Source: RUG12519 sp045649685
GTDB taxonomy: Bacteria; Bacillota; Clostridia; Oscillospirales; Ruminococcaceae
Assembly (NCBI GenBank): GCA_045649685.1
Contig: JAZRQJ010000006.1
Location: 1-62,383 of the forward strand
Direction of reading: 5' to 3'
DNA length: 62,383 nt
The position numbers were made by a program, and so were the translations under genes. Within the stretch, counting starts at the first letter, position 1, and each line of letters opens with the position of its first letter. The notes beneath the pieces were generated by a model. The model was not told where the DNA came from and did not search any database. It worked only from the letters and a program-made list of their open reading frames with translations. This document shows positions 44,869 to 53,659 of the stretch, one piece after another.

Positions 44869-45666
44869 CTATTTTTCTTTAATATTAAACGTTTTACCCA
44901 AATCAATAAGAGTTCCTTCATGATGTCCCTCTAAGAAACTATATATTCTACTTGGATATGCTCCATTAATTATCAAAGTGGGTATTTTTTTTAGTGATGC
45001 CATTTCAGCCGCATTCAATTTTGTAATCATTCCTCCGGTTCCTAAAGTGCTAGTTTCTCCTTTAGCAGCTTTCCTTAAAGATTCATCTAATTCGTCTATG
45101 TAACTAATAAGTTTTGCATCTTCAAATTTACGAGGATTTTTATCATACATACCGTCTAAATCAGTCAATATGATTAAAATATCGGCATCTATTAAAACAG
45201 AAACAGCAGCAGATAATGTATCGTTATCTCCAAACTCCAATTCTTTAATGGAAATCGTATCATTAGCATTAACTATAGGTATAATATTTTTGTCTAACAA
45301 AGAATGAAACGTGTTTTTAGTATTAAGTTCATCTTCTCCACCATCTAAAACTTGCTGAGTTAACAATATTTGAGACACCATATGACTATATCTAGAAAAT
45401 AAAGTATCATATATGTTCATAAGCTCACACTGTCCAACAGAAGCGCACGCTTGCCTATCCGATATATTTTTGGGTGGCGTGGAATATCCCATCTTTCCTG
45501 CCCCAACTCCTATCGCACCAGACGTTACCAATACAATATCTCTACCGGTATTTTTTATATCGGCCAACACTTTAACTAAAGCCTCCATGCGACGTATATT
45601 AGGCAAGCCTGTTGGGTGAGTTAAAGTCGACGTTCCCACCTTAACAACTATTCGATTAAATTTCAT
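44869..45666 (-). CDS. proB: Glutamate 5-kinase, short form without PUA domain
   Basis: This enzyme phosphorylates glutamate in the first step of proline synthesis and is the usual feedback-controlled step. It has 265 residues, consisting only of the amino-acid kinase domain (VVKVGTSTLTH, VTSGAIGVGAG, VNANDTISIKELEFGDNDTL, GTGGMITKLNAAEMA). The C-terminal PUA domain of longer homologues (about 365 residues) is absent, as in several other Firmicutes. It is the first gene of proB-proA, with AAAGGTG before the ATG. Confidence 0.95.
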   Translation of the reverse strand: MKFNRIVVKVGTSTLTHPTGLPNIRRMEALVKVLADIKNTGRDIVLVTSGAIGVGAGKMGYSTPPKNISDRQACASVGQCELMNIYDTLFSRYSHMVSQILLTQQVLDGGEDELNTKNTFHSLLDKNIIPIVNANDTISIKELEFGDNDTLSAAVSVLIDADILIILTDLDGMYDKNPRKFEDAKLISYIDELDESLRKAAKGETSTLGTGGMITKLNAAEMASLKKIPTLIINGAYPSRIYSFLEGHHEGTLIDLGKTFNIKEK

Positions 45667-45735
45667 TAAAAAATCACACCTTTTTAAACCAAAAATTTCT
45701 TATCTATATACAAATAAATAGCCTTATATAAATGA

Positions 45736-46398
45736 TTAATCTTCACAATCAAATCCAAAAAATTCTGAGCTCTCATTCGAACATTTTCCATATGGCAAAA
45801 TATCACAAACTTCAAATATATTATCTCTTGTCCACATTTGTGCCGTGGTAAGCAAAGAATATCCTCCACCCGGTTCCATATTCCATTCCAACGGAGTTCT
45901 TCTTGGCATACCAAACATATATAATATCATACTTAAAACACCCGCATGTCCAACTAAAGCTGCCTCAAAAATCCCGTTTTTCATCATATCATTCATCAAA
46001 TAATTAAACCCATTTAAAACACGTTTTGCAAATTGTTCCTTAGTTTCTCCACCTTTTGGTGGCTGTTTCATATTTCCATCCATCCAGCTTTTATATTCCG
46101 AATCTGCAGAAAGTTCATCTATGGACCTATTCTCAAAAATTCCAAACGAATATTCTCTAAGAGAATCTATGTTCTCAATAAAATTATTGGGATATATCAA
46201 CTCAGCAGTTTCAACTGCTCGTTTAAGCGGACTAGAATATACTTTTTGAACTTTTGGATATTCATATTGCTGAATTAAAGATAATATACTTTGTTTTCCG
46301 TCTTCACTAAGCGATATATCTGTGGACCCAAGATATACACCTTTTTCGTTAGCACTAGTAAGTCCATGCCTTATTAAGTATAATTTATATGATCTCAA
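45736..46398 (-). CDS. Histidine phosphatase family protein (phosphoglycerate-mutase-like)
   Basis: This phosphatase of about 220 residues has the catalytic LYLIRHGLTSANEKG motif near the N terminus (phospho-acceptor His in RHG), and SSPLKRAVETAELI, the acidic Glu and ALVGHAGVLSMIL (second His) further on. The substrate cannot be told; relatives act on phosphoglycerate, alpha-ribazole phosphate or other phosphoesters. I chose TTG at 46398, which has AAAGGAG 7 bases upstream; the frame open to 46452 has no ribosome site. Confidence 0.87.
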   Translation of the reverse strand: MRSYKLYLIRHGLTSANEKGVYLGSTDISLSEDGKQSILSLIQQYEYPKVQKVYSSPLKRAVETAELIYPNNFIENIDSLREYSFGIFENRSIDELSADSEYKSWMDGNMKQPPKGGETKEQFAKRVLNGFNYLMNDMMKNGIFEAALVGHAGVLSMILYMFGMPRRTPLEWNMEPGGGYSLLTTAQMWTRDNIFEVCDILPYGKCSNESSEFFGFDCED

Positions 46399-46509
46399 AA
46401 TAATTCTCCTTTGTGTAAAAATTATTTTCACAATATAATAATTATACTTCAATTTTCAACAATTTACAAAACAATATTTTCATTAAAAATAGACATTAAA
46501 AAAATAGTT

Positions 46510-46538
46510 TTGACAAATTTTGAACAATGGATTATAAT
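46510..46538 (+). promoter_or_regulatory. Promoter of the XRE regulator gene
   Basis: A perfect TTGACA, 17 bases, and a perfect TATAAT. Confidence 0.88.
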
Positions 46539-46549
46539 TTTATACACTG

Positions 46550-46590
46550 GTCTACTGAATGTATTTTTAAAAAATCAGTTTACTAAATGT
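46550..46590 (+). promoter_or_regulatory. Direct repeats downstream of the XRE promoter (candidate autoregulatory operators)
   Basis: GTCTACTGAATGT (46550-46562) and GTTTACTAAATGT (46578-46590) match at 11 of 13 positions, 28 bp apart. A shorter related stretch, AGTTTAAATGTTA, follows near 46603, just before the ribosome site. Their place right after the start point fits repressor sites for the protein encoded here. Confidence 0.5.
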
Positions 46591-46625
46591 TAAACAACAA
46601 TGAGTTTAAATGTTAGGAGGACAAC

Positions 46626-47318
46626 ATGAACTCAAATTTTCCAAGAATTTTATCACTACTAAGAAAAGAAAAAGGCATTAGCCAAAAAGACGCATCACAA
46701 CAGTTAGGTGTGTCGCAATCATTACTATCTCACTATGAAAAAGGTATTCGTGAATGTGGATTATCATTCGTTGTAAAAGTTGCTGACTTTTACGGCGTAT
46801 CTTGTGATTACTTGTTAGGAAGGTCTCCTGAACGTAACGGCGCTACGTTAGAGATGGAAAATCTTAAAGACCCTTCAACACAAAAAGAACTTCCAAATCC
46901 AAAAACATTAAAAATTATCTACAAAAAGAAAATTTTATTTTGTTCTTTGAACATTTTGTTTGATATTTTATCAAAAGCAGAAAATAATAGATTGATAAAC
47001 GAAATATCTTCATTTTTATACCTAGCTGTTTATAGAATGTTTCGTGTTGTTTTTAGAATAAACAAAAAAAATAAAAATGAAATGTTTATAGTAGAAGATG
47101 CAATAGCAAATCAAAGCGCTCAAGCAGAAATGATTAAAACTGAATCAACTGCAAACATAATTTCTCGAGGCATTCTACCAAAAAAATATAACGAGCCTAT
47201 AAACTCAAGTCAAGTTCAAATTAACAATGAAATGTTAGAACAAAATTATCCGGAAGACTACAGTGCTCTCCTGAATTTAATAAAAAACTGCGAAACAGAT
47301 TTAACCAAATCTGAGTGA
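46626..47318 (+). CDS. XRE-family HTH transcriptional regulator with unknown C-terminal domain
   Basis: This 230-residue protein has an N-terminal Cro/cI-type helix-turn-helix at about 6-64 (LRKEKGISQKDASQQLGVSQ, then SLLSHYEKGIRECGLSFVVK) with the common end DYLLGRSPE. The remaining ~165 residues, mostly helical (ILFDILSKAENNRLINEISS and FLYLAVYRMFRVVFRINKKN), are not a domain I recognise. Target genes are unknown. The strong promoter and adjacent repeats suggest self-repression. TTAGGAGG precedes the ATG. Confidence 0.88.
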   Translation: MNSNFPRILSLLRKEKGISQKDASQQLGVSQSLLSHYEKGIRECGLSFVVKVADFYGVSCDYLLGRSPERNGATLEMENLKDPSTQKELPNPKTLKIIYKKKILFCSLNILFDILSKAENNRLINEISSFLYLAVYRMFRVVFRINKKNKNEMFIVEDAIANQSAQAEMIKTESTANIISRGILPKKYNEPINSSQVQINNEMLEQNYPEDYSALLNLIKNCETDLTKSE

Positions 47319-47353
47319 GCTACTCATAGCATCAATAAAAAATTATAATTATT

Positions 47354-48031
47354 TTATATTAAATTCAAATAATGCTCAATAATTTTTTCACACTGATCTG
47401 CAGCTTCATACTTAAATTTTTCATATTCAACTTGAGCATTTCCGTTATCTGAAACAGCTCTAATGGCCCCAAACTCAACACCCGATCTGTAACATGCTTG
47501 AGCAATAGCTGCACCTTCCATATCAACAATATCGGCATTAAACTGATTTTTTATTAAATTTATTTTTTCACGCTCAACAAATTGATCTCCTGTTGCAAAA
47601 ATGCTTTTATATACGCATACTCCAGATTGTTTTGTTGCTTTTACTAAATTATCTGTAATAATCTTGCTTGCAGGCAACTCTATAATATTTATTCCCGATA
47701 TTAATCCAACAGGATCTCCAACTAATGATGTATCTACATCATGCTGAACTAAACTAGTAGCGACTGCAACATCTCCAATTTGCATATTTTCCGATCCACC
47801 TGCAACGCCTACGTTAATAATTTGATTAGGCTCAAATTCCAAAATCAAAGTTTGCGTGCAAATAGCAGCGTTAACTTTTCCAGGGTCGCATTTTACAACA
47901 ACTAGTTCAATATTTTTATACTGTCCACTAATAAATGTTGTCCTTCCTACTTCAATTATCTGTGAATTATCAATAAGCTTTGATATTTGTTTAATTTCAA
48001 TATCCATAGCTCCAATTATAGCTATTTTCAT
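47354..48031 (-). CDS. mtnN: 5'-methylthioadenosine/S-adenosylhomocysteine nucleosidase
   Basis: This enzyme hydrolyses MTA and SAH to adenine and the thio-sugar, clearing inhibitors and feeding the activated methyl cycle. It has 225 residues with the PNP/UDP phosphorylase fold: GAMDIEIKQ, INVGVAGGSENMQIGDVAVA near 76-95, DMEGAAIAQACYRSGV near 170-185 with the purine-binding Met-Glu, and RAVSDNGN with the catalytic Asp. It is divergent from ung with only 30 bases between their start codons. Confidence 0.95.
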   Translation of the reverse strand: MKIAIIGAMDIEIKQISKLIDNSQIIEVGRTTFISGQYKNIELVVVKCDPGKVNAAICTQTLILEFEPNQIINVGVAGGSENMQIGDVAVATSLVQHDVDTSLVGDPVGLISGINIIELPASKIITDNLVKATKQSGVCVYKSIFATGDQFVEREKINLIKNQFNADIVDMEGAAIAQACYRSGVEFGAIRAVSDNGNAQVEYEKFKYEAADQCEKIIEHYLNLI

Positions 48032-48040
48032 TAATTATAA

Positions 48041-48051
48041 CCTCCAGGAGG
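48041..48051. promoter_or_regulatory. Back-to-back ribosome binding sites of mtnN and ung
   Basis: CCTCC-A-GGAGG holds the mtnN site on the minus strand (9 bases before its ATG) and the ung site on the plus strand (10 bases before its ATG), one base apart. Confidence 0.85.
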
Positions 48052-48061
48052 GTTTTTTTAA

Positions 48062-48724
48062 ATGGTTTCAATAGGTAATCAATGGGATACTCTTTTGTCT
48101 GAAGAATGGGACAAAGAGTATTACCAACAATTACGCAAAATTTTAAAACACGACTACGCCTCCACCGTAGTGTATCCTAACATGTATGATATATTTAACG
48201 CCCTAAAATATGTAGATTACAACGACTGTAAGGTTGTAATAATAGGGCAAGATCCATATCACGGTCCAAATCAAGCTCATGGTTTGTCCTTTTCAGTAAA
48301 ACCGGGAGTTAGAGTTCCCCCATCTCTACAAAACATATATAAAGAAATTGAGTCAGACATAGGCAACCCTCAACCAAAAAATAACGGCAATTTAACAAGA
48401 TGGGCAAATCAAGGAGTTCTTCTGTTAAATGCTGTTCTAACCGTAAAAGCTGGTCAAGCAAACTCCCATTCTAAAATAGGATGGCAACATTTAACAAACA
48501 AAATAATTCAAATTTTAAATGACAGGCAAAAACCAATAGTTTTTTTGCTGTGGGGTGCATATGCAGGACAAAAACAAGAATTAATAACCAACCCAATCCA
48601 CCTAACCTTACGCGCAGCTCACCCTAGCCCTCTATCAGCTTCAAGAGGATTTTTTGGATGTAAACATTTTTCCAAAACAAACGATTTTCTAATTAAAAAT
48701 GGTCAAAACCCAATAGAATGGTAA
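48062..48724 (+). CDS. ung: Uracil-DNA glycosylase, family 1
   Basis: This enzyme removes uracil from DNA to start base-excision repair. It has 220 residues with the catalytic water-activating motif GQDPYHGPNQAHG (Asp64) and the DNA-intercalating motif HPSPLSASRGFFGCKHF near 185-201. The length is as usual. GGAGG lies 10 bases before the ATG. Its promoter must lie within mtnN, because the gap is only 30 bases. Confidence 0.97.
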   Translation: MVSIGNQWDTLLSEEWDKEYYQQLRKILKHDYASTVVYPNMYDIFNALKYVDYNDCKVVIIGQDPYHGPNQAHGLSFSVKPGVRVPPSLQNIYKEIESDIGNPQPKNNGNLTRWANQGVLLLNAVLTVKAGQANSHSKIGWQHLTNKIIQILNDRQKPIVFLLWGAYAGQKQELITNPIHLTLRAAHPSPLSASRGFFGCKHFSKTNDFLIKNGQNPIEW

Positions 48725-48734
48725 AATAGTTCAA

Positions 48735-49046
48735 TTATAAGTGAGCTGATTCTTCTTTTATTTCAGCATACTCTTGTTCTATTTTTCTTAAATCACAAAA
48801 CAATTCTTCAATTTCATCACAAATTTCTGCTACTTTCGTATTAAAAGCATCAGTATTGTCTTCATCACCATTTTTATAATTTAAATATGTTAATGAACCC
48901 AACTTCTCATATTTGCGTTCTATCTTAGATTTTACTTTTGCTATTTTCCACTTTAGCTGAGAAATTTCAATAATGTCTTGCGTCTTTTTTTCTGCAGTTT
49001 TCGCAAAAAAATTAACTTTAGAAATAAGTGAATCTAAACTTTTCAT
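48735..49046 (-). CDS. Small coiled-coil protein, unknown
   Basis: This is a 103-residue, highly charged helical protein with no signal peptide. Heptad-like runs (KWKIAKVKSKIERKYEKLGS and AEICDEIEELFCDLRKIEQE) predict two long helices forming a coiled coil. I do not recognise a named family, although similar short proteins occur in gut Clostridia. I chose the ATG at 49046, with GGAGGG 11 bases upstream; the frame to 49064 runs through that site. It converges with ung (10 bases between the stops). Confidence 0.75.
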   Translation of the reverse strand: MKSLDSLISKVNFFAKTAEKKTQDIIEISQLKWKIAKVKSKIERKYEKLGSLTYLNYKNGDEDNTDAFNTKVAEICDEIEELFCDLRKIEQEYAEIKEESAHL

Positions 49047-49237
49047 AATTTTAATACCCTCCAAATAAAATGTAGATTATTTGTCTTTCTACAATAATAT
49101 AAACATGTTTTAAATAAACATTCTTTATTTTTTAATTTACCATTATTCAATCCATTTGTAAATACTACACTGGTTGCTATATATGTATTTTTTGTAAAAA
49201 TTTTTTGAATTTTTTCTTAATATTAATATTATTATTA

Positions 49238-49266
49238 TTTACTTTTTTGACTGTATATAGTATAAT
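49238..49266 (+). promoter_or_regulatory. Probable promoter of the PrsA-like lipoprotein gene
   Basis: TTTACT, 17 bases, then a perfect TATAAT at 49261-49266, about 57 bases before the ATG. Confidence 0.6.
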
Positions 49267-49322
49267 AACTTATGTCGCTATTTTGTAACGTTTAATATAT
49301 TTTTGATAAGGAGAGTTTTGTT

Positions 49323-50498
49323 ATGATTTTTAATATAGTAAAAACACACATTAAAGCTGTGACATGTGTTTTATTAATTTTTTGTTTGTCACTGTTTACA
49401 CTCAGTGGATGTAGTGGTAAAGATGATCCTGTTGTGCAAGTTGATGACTATAAAGTAAGTGCTAGCTTTTATACACTGCTTCTAACACAACAAATTCAAA
49501 CTGCTCAATATATGATAGCTGCTTCGTCACCTACTATGTCTCCATCGTCTGACTTGGAAAAAACTATATCTGAAGGAACAATTGAAGATAAACCTGCTAC
49601 AGATTGGATAAAGGAACAATCTGTTGACATAGCAAAGCGAATAGCAGCTATACATGCTGAATTTGATAAATTAGGTTTGTCATTATCTGATGACGATAAT
49701 AATCAAATAAACAACTATGCTGAAAAAATGTATGAACAAGCAGAAAAACAAGGTATTTCCAAATTGGGTATAAACAAAGAGGCTTTTCAACAATTTGCTG
49801 AAATTCAATTGAAATCTGGCAAAGTATTAGAAGAATATTTTGGAGAAGGTAAGTCTAAAGCTATCTCCAACGAAAAAATAGACGAATATACTAAAAATCA
49901 TGGTTTAAAATATAAGATTATCACTATCGATAAACCTTTATCTGAAAAAGATGAAGCATCATCTAAGTTGTTGAAAAATGAAGGTGTGGCAAATCTTAAA
50001 GCACTAGTGGACAAGTATATGAGTCAAATTGCTGCAAAAAAATCTATAGATGACATTAATGCAGCTTATAACAAATCCTCTGAACAACCAGAATCTGCTT
50101 TAGAATATACTTTCCAATATGATGACATGGATTTTGCCGAAAAAGAATTTGTTTTAGATGCTAAGCCTAACGCACCGGCAATATTGAAGGAAGATGATTC
50201 TGCGTATTATATAATACAGCGCTTTGATATAGATCAAGAATCTGTTGAAAAACAAAGAGAAATGTCTAAATCTCTTCTATTGCAATTAGCTACTAAAGAC
50301 TTTCTTGATGAATTGATAAATAAATATGATGTAAAAGTAAATCAGGGTGCGGTCGATAGTCATAATCCTGTTGAACAAGCTAAACTAATATCAGAAGTCA
50401 TGAAAAACAGTTCTCAATCACAACAACAAGATCAAAATGAAGACGAAGATCAAGATCAAAACCAAGACCAAGGTCAAAGCTCAGAACAAGCTAATTAG
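49323..50498 (+). CDS. Lipoprotein with SurA/PrsA-like N-terminal domain
   Basis: This 391-residue exported protein has a lipoprotein signal with lipobox LSGC (Cys near residue 30). The mature N terminus, VVQVDDYKVSASFYTLLLTQ, resembles the SurA/PrsA chaperone N-terminal domain, with long charged helices after it. I do not see a clear parvulin PPIase domain in the middle, so foldase activity is uncertain and a pure holdase role is possible. The last ~30 residues are an unusual Gln/Asp/Glu/Asn-only tail. The Cof phosphatase gene follows 15 bases downstream. Confidence 0.78.
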   Translation: MIFNIVKTHIKAVTCVLLIFCLSLFTLSGCSGKDDPVVQVDDYKVSASFYTLLLTQQIQTAQYMIAASSPTMSPSSDLEKTISEGTIEDKPATDWIKEQSVDIAKRIAAIHAEFDKLGLSLSDDDNNQINNYAEKMYEQAEKQGISKLGINKEAFQQFAEIQLKSGKVLEEYFGEGKSKAISNEKIDEYTKNHGLKYKIITIDKPLSEKDEASSKLLKNEGVANLKALVDKYMSQIAAKKSIDDINAAYNKSSEQPESALEYTFQYDDMDFAEKEFVLDAKPNAPAILKEDDSAYYIIQRFDIDQESVEKQREMSKSLLLQLATKDFLDELINKYDVKVNQGAVDSHNPVEQAKLISEVMKNSSQSQQQDQNEDEDQDQNQDQGQSSEQAN

Positions 50499-50513
50499 TT
50501 CTATTGTCTGATT

Positions 50514-51356
50514 ATGAAATATAATAATATACTTTGCATTTGCGATTTAGACGGCACCTTGTTATTACCTGGTGGCCGTCTTTCCAATGACTCCAAAAAA
50601 TGCCTAAATACCCTAATTCAAAATGGTGCTAATATAACAATTGCCTCTGCCAGAACACCGGGAACTATAATAAATATTCTTGATGGGTTAAATGTAAATC
50701 TGCCAGTTGCATGTATGAACGGTAGTGTAATATATGATATAAACAGTAAAAAATTCTTGAAAAAACATACTCTCTCAATAAAAACCACTAACACAATTAA
50801 AACCATATTTGAAAAATCAAACTTGAATGTATTTATACACTGTCCTTCGTCTGATGGATCATTAAACATTTATTATTCAAAATTAAACACCCCTTCCGAA
50901 ATAAAATTTTTTAATCAGCGCAAAGATTTACCACTCAAAAAATACATAAAAGGCAATATTAATAATAACGATGAACCGGTATTTTTAGCAGCTCTTAACA
51001 AAAAGGAAGTATTAAAGCCAATTTTGTTAAAATTACAAACGATTAAAGATATTAAATGTTGTTTGTACAAAGACGTATATGATGAGAATATGTACTTTTT
51101 AGAAATATACAATCAATCAGCGTCTAAAAAATATGCTCTAAATTGGTTAAAGTCGTATTGCAAAGCAGAAAAGACAATAGCTTTTGGTGATAATGATAAC
51201 GATATTCCAATGCTAAAAGCTGCCGATATATCATATGCCGTTAGTAATGGAACAAATGCTTGTAAGTCTGTTTGCGATTTTGTTATAGGAAGTAATGAAA
51301 GTGATAGTGTGACTAAAACAATAGCATCAATTTACAACATTCCTTACTTATTCTAA
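50514..51356 (+). CDS. Cof-type HAD-superfamily hydrolase
   Basis: This 280-residue phosphatase is of the HAD IIB (Cof) subfamily. Motif I is CDLDGTLL with the nucleophile Asp11, motif II TIASARTPG near 43-51, and motifs III/IV FGDNDNDIPMLKAA near 223-236. The cap domain lies between about 85 and 190. Substrates in this family are sugar phosphates, nucleotides or pyridoxal phosphate and cannot be predicted here. It starts 15 bases after the lipoprotein gene, probably translationally linked. Confidence 0.9.
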   Translation: MKYNNILCICDLDGTLLLPGGRLSNDSKKCLNTLIQNGANITIASARTPGTIINILDGLNVNLPVACMNGSVIYDINSKKFLKKHTLSIKTTNTIKTIFEKSNLNVFIHCPSSDGSLNIYYSKLNTPSEIKFFNQRKDLPLKKYIKGNINNNDEPVFLAALNKKEVLKPILLKLQTIKDIKCCLYKDVYDENMYFLEIYNQSASKKYALNWLKSYCKAEKTIAFGDNDNDIPMLKAADISYAVSNGTNACKSVCDFVIGSNESDSVTKTIASIYNIPYLF

Positions 51357-51421
51357 TAATATGCTTGATTCTTGCTGTATATTATTAAATTTTTTAAATT
51401 CTTTAGGAGGACCATTTATAC

Positions 51422-53659
51422 ATGCTCAAACTATTCAAATATGCGAAAAGTCAAATTATATCTGTAATTATGATAATACTTTTAGTAATACTTGATATGT
51501 TTATTATATTACAGCTTCCAGAATATACTGCTAAAATTGTAAATATAGGTATTCAACAAAACGGAATTAGCCAAGTTATACCTGCAGCAATTCGTCAAGA
51601 AACTTTCGAAAAGCTAACCAACTTTATGTCTGATAATGACAAACAAATTATAAAAAAGCACTATACTTTAACATCAATTGAAAATATGTCTCAACAACAC
51701 AAAGATAGTTTTATTAAAAAATATCCAATAATTGAAAATGAACCTATCTATATTTCAGTAGCATCTTCTCAAGCAAATATAACTAAAGAACTATCAACAA
51801 TATTTACAAAAGCTATTATGACTCAACATATGATTAATAATGATAGTTCTAAAATCTTTAATGATGTTACAAAGCAACTTTTATCTAAAAATAACAATTC
51901 TTCATTTGCAGAAACATTTGCATCTCTCCCCCCCAACACAAAAAAACAAATACAATCCGTCATAAACGAACAATTAAAAAAATTATCCGATACCCAGCAA
52001 TATCAAATAGCAATTAGTGCTATCAAACAAGAATATGAATCTATTGGAATAGATCTAAACGCAATGCAAATGGATTGTATATTAGGAGCATGTGCTAGAA
52101 TATTATTCTTATCCATAACAAGCTTAATAATTAACGTTATAATAATTTTCATTTCTGCTAAAACATCGGCAAAATTGTCACAAAATTTAAGAGCTCTGGT
52201 CTATAATAAAGTTTTAACTTTTTCTGGTAAAGAAATGGACAAATTTTCAAATTCTACCCTTTTAAACAGAACAACAAGTGATGTTCAACAAGTTCAACTA
52301 TTTATGCCAATTTTCTTAAGATTCTTTTTCTCACTACCTGTCGCAACTATATTGATACTTTTCAAAACCATACAAATGGGTTCAAGTTTGATTGGAGTGA
52401 TAATTTGCTCAATTGGTGCTATTTTAACTTTAAGTTTTACGTCTTTATTTATAGTAACTCCAAAATATAAATCGATTCAAAAAGTATTGGATAAATTAAA
52501 CATAATATCAAGAGAAACTTTGAATGGCATCCTAACTATCCGTGCATTTTGCCGTCAAAAACATCAAATAAATAAATTCAAAGAAACCAACAAAAACTTC
52601 TTGAACTTAAACCTATTCGTTAATAGAATAACAGCTTGTTTAATGCCAGCAATGATATTTATAATGAACATATCTGGGGTTATTATTTTATTGGTTAGTT
52701 CAACTCAAATTATTGAAGGGTCAATACAAGTAGGAACTGTTATAACTATTTTACAATATGCTATGCAGTTAATAGTTTTCTTCATTGTTCTATCCATGCT
52801 ACTATATGCATATCCTCGAGTAATCGTTTGCAGTAACAGAATAAATGAAATTATAAGCATATGTGTTGATGTTAGAGATTCAAACTTACCCGTTGAATTT
52901 AACGAAAACAAAAAATATCAAATTCAATTTGAAAATGTCTCTTTCAAGTATGATGGTAACAAAAACAACACATTAAATAATATTAATTTCACTGCAAATC
53001 CTGGTGAAATAACCGCAATAGTTGGTCCTACTGGGTCTGGAAAATCTACATTGGTTAAATTGATTTCGAGATTTTATGATGCCTCTGAGGGCAGAATTTT
53101 AGTCTCTGGAGCTAGCATAAAACATATTAAACTAAAACATCTACGGAAAAACATTGGTTATGTTGCTCAAAACACATCCTTATTCTTAGATACCATCAAA
53201 CACAACGTAACATTAGGCAAAAAAATATCCGACAAAACAGTCAAAAACGCCTTAAAAATCGCACAATGCGATGACTTTGTTTTTGAAAGCGGAAAAGACC
53301 TAACCTTCAAAATTTCGCAAAATGCCCAAAACATCTCTGGCGGTCAAAAGCAAAGATTAACTATAGCTAGAGCAATTGCAAAAAATCCTAACATATATAT
53401 TTTTGACGACAGTTTCTCTTCATTGGACTATAAAACTCAAAATAATTTAATGTCTGAGCTAACAAAATTAGCTTCAAATTCCACTTTAATAATAGTAACT
53501 CAAGATATTACAACAATATCAAATGCAGACAAAATTATTGTTTTAGACGAGGGAAATATTGTAGGCGAAGGATCTCACAATCAATTAATTAAAAATTGTG
53601 ATGTCTATCGTGATTTGGCAAACTCACAAACTTCAAGGGAGGTATCAGAAGGTGAATAA
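51422..53659 (+). CDS. ABC exporter half-transporter A (degenerate ATP site, large extracellular insert)
   Basis: This 745-residue protein fuses a six-helix exporter membrane domain with an ATPase. An insert of about 175 hydrophilic residues (about 40-215) lies between helix 1 and helix 2 and should face outside. The ATPase has Walker A GPTGSGKST near 535 and signature ISGGQKQ near 638, but Walker B reads IYIFDDSFS, with Asp in place of the catalytic Glu. This is the expected pattern for one half of a heterodimeric exporter; the partner is the next gene, which it overlaps by 8 bases. The substrate is unknown. AGGAGG precedes the ATG. Confidence 0.92.
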   Translation: MLKLFKYAKSQIISVIMIILLVILDMFIILQLPEYTAKIVNIGIQQNGISQVIPAAIRQETFEKLTNFMSDNDKQIIKKHYTLTSIENMSQQHKDSFIKKYPIIENEPIYISVASSQANITKELSTIFTKAIMTQHMINNDSSKIFNDVTKQLLSKNNNSSFAETFASLPPNTKKQIQSVINEQLKKLSDTQQYQIAISAIKQEYESIGIDLNAMQMDCILGACARILFLSITSLIINVIIIFISAKTSAKLSQNLRALVYNKVLTFSGKEMDKFSNSTLLNRTTSDVQQVQLFMPIFLRFFFSLPVATILILFKTIQMGSSLIGVIICSIGAILTLSFTSLFIVTPKYKSIQKVLDKLNIISRETLNGILTIRAFCRQKHQINKFKETNKNFLNLNLFVNRITACLMPAMIFIMNISGVIILLVSSTQIIEGSIQVGTVITILQYAMQLIVFFIVLSMLLYAYPRVIVCSNRINEIISICVDVRDSNLPVEFNENKKYQIQFENVSFKYDGNKNNTLNNINFTANPGEITAIVGPTGSGKSTLVKLISRFYDASEGRILVSGASIKHIKLKHLRKNIGYVAQNTSLFLDTIKHNVTLGKKISDKTVKNALKIAQCDDFVFESGKDLTFKISQNAQNISGGQKQRLTIARAIAKNPNIYIFDDSFSSLDYKTQNNLMSELTKLASNSTLIIVTQDITTISNADKIIVLDEGNIVGEGSHNQLIKNCDVYRDLANSQTSREVSEGE

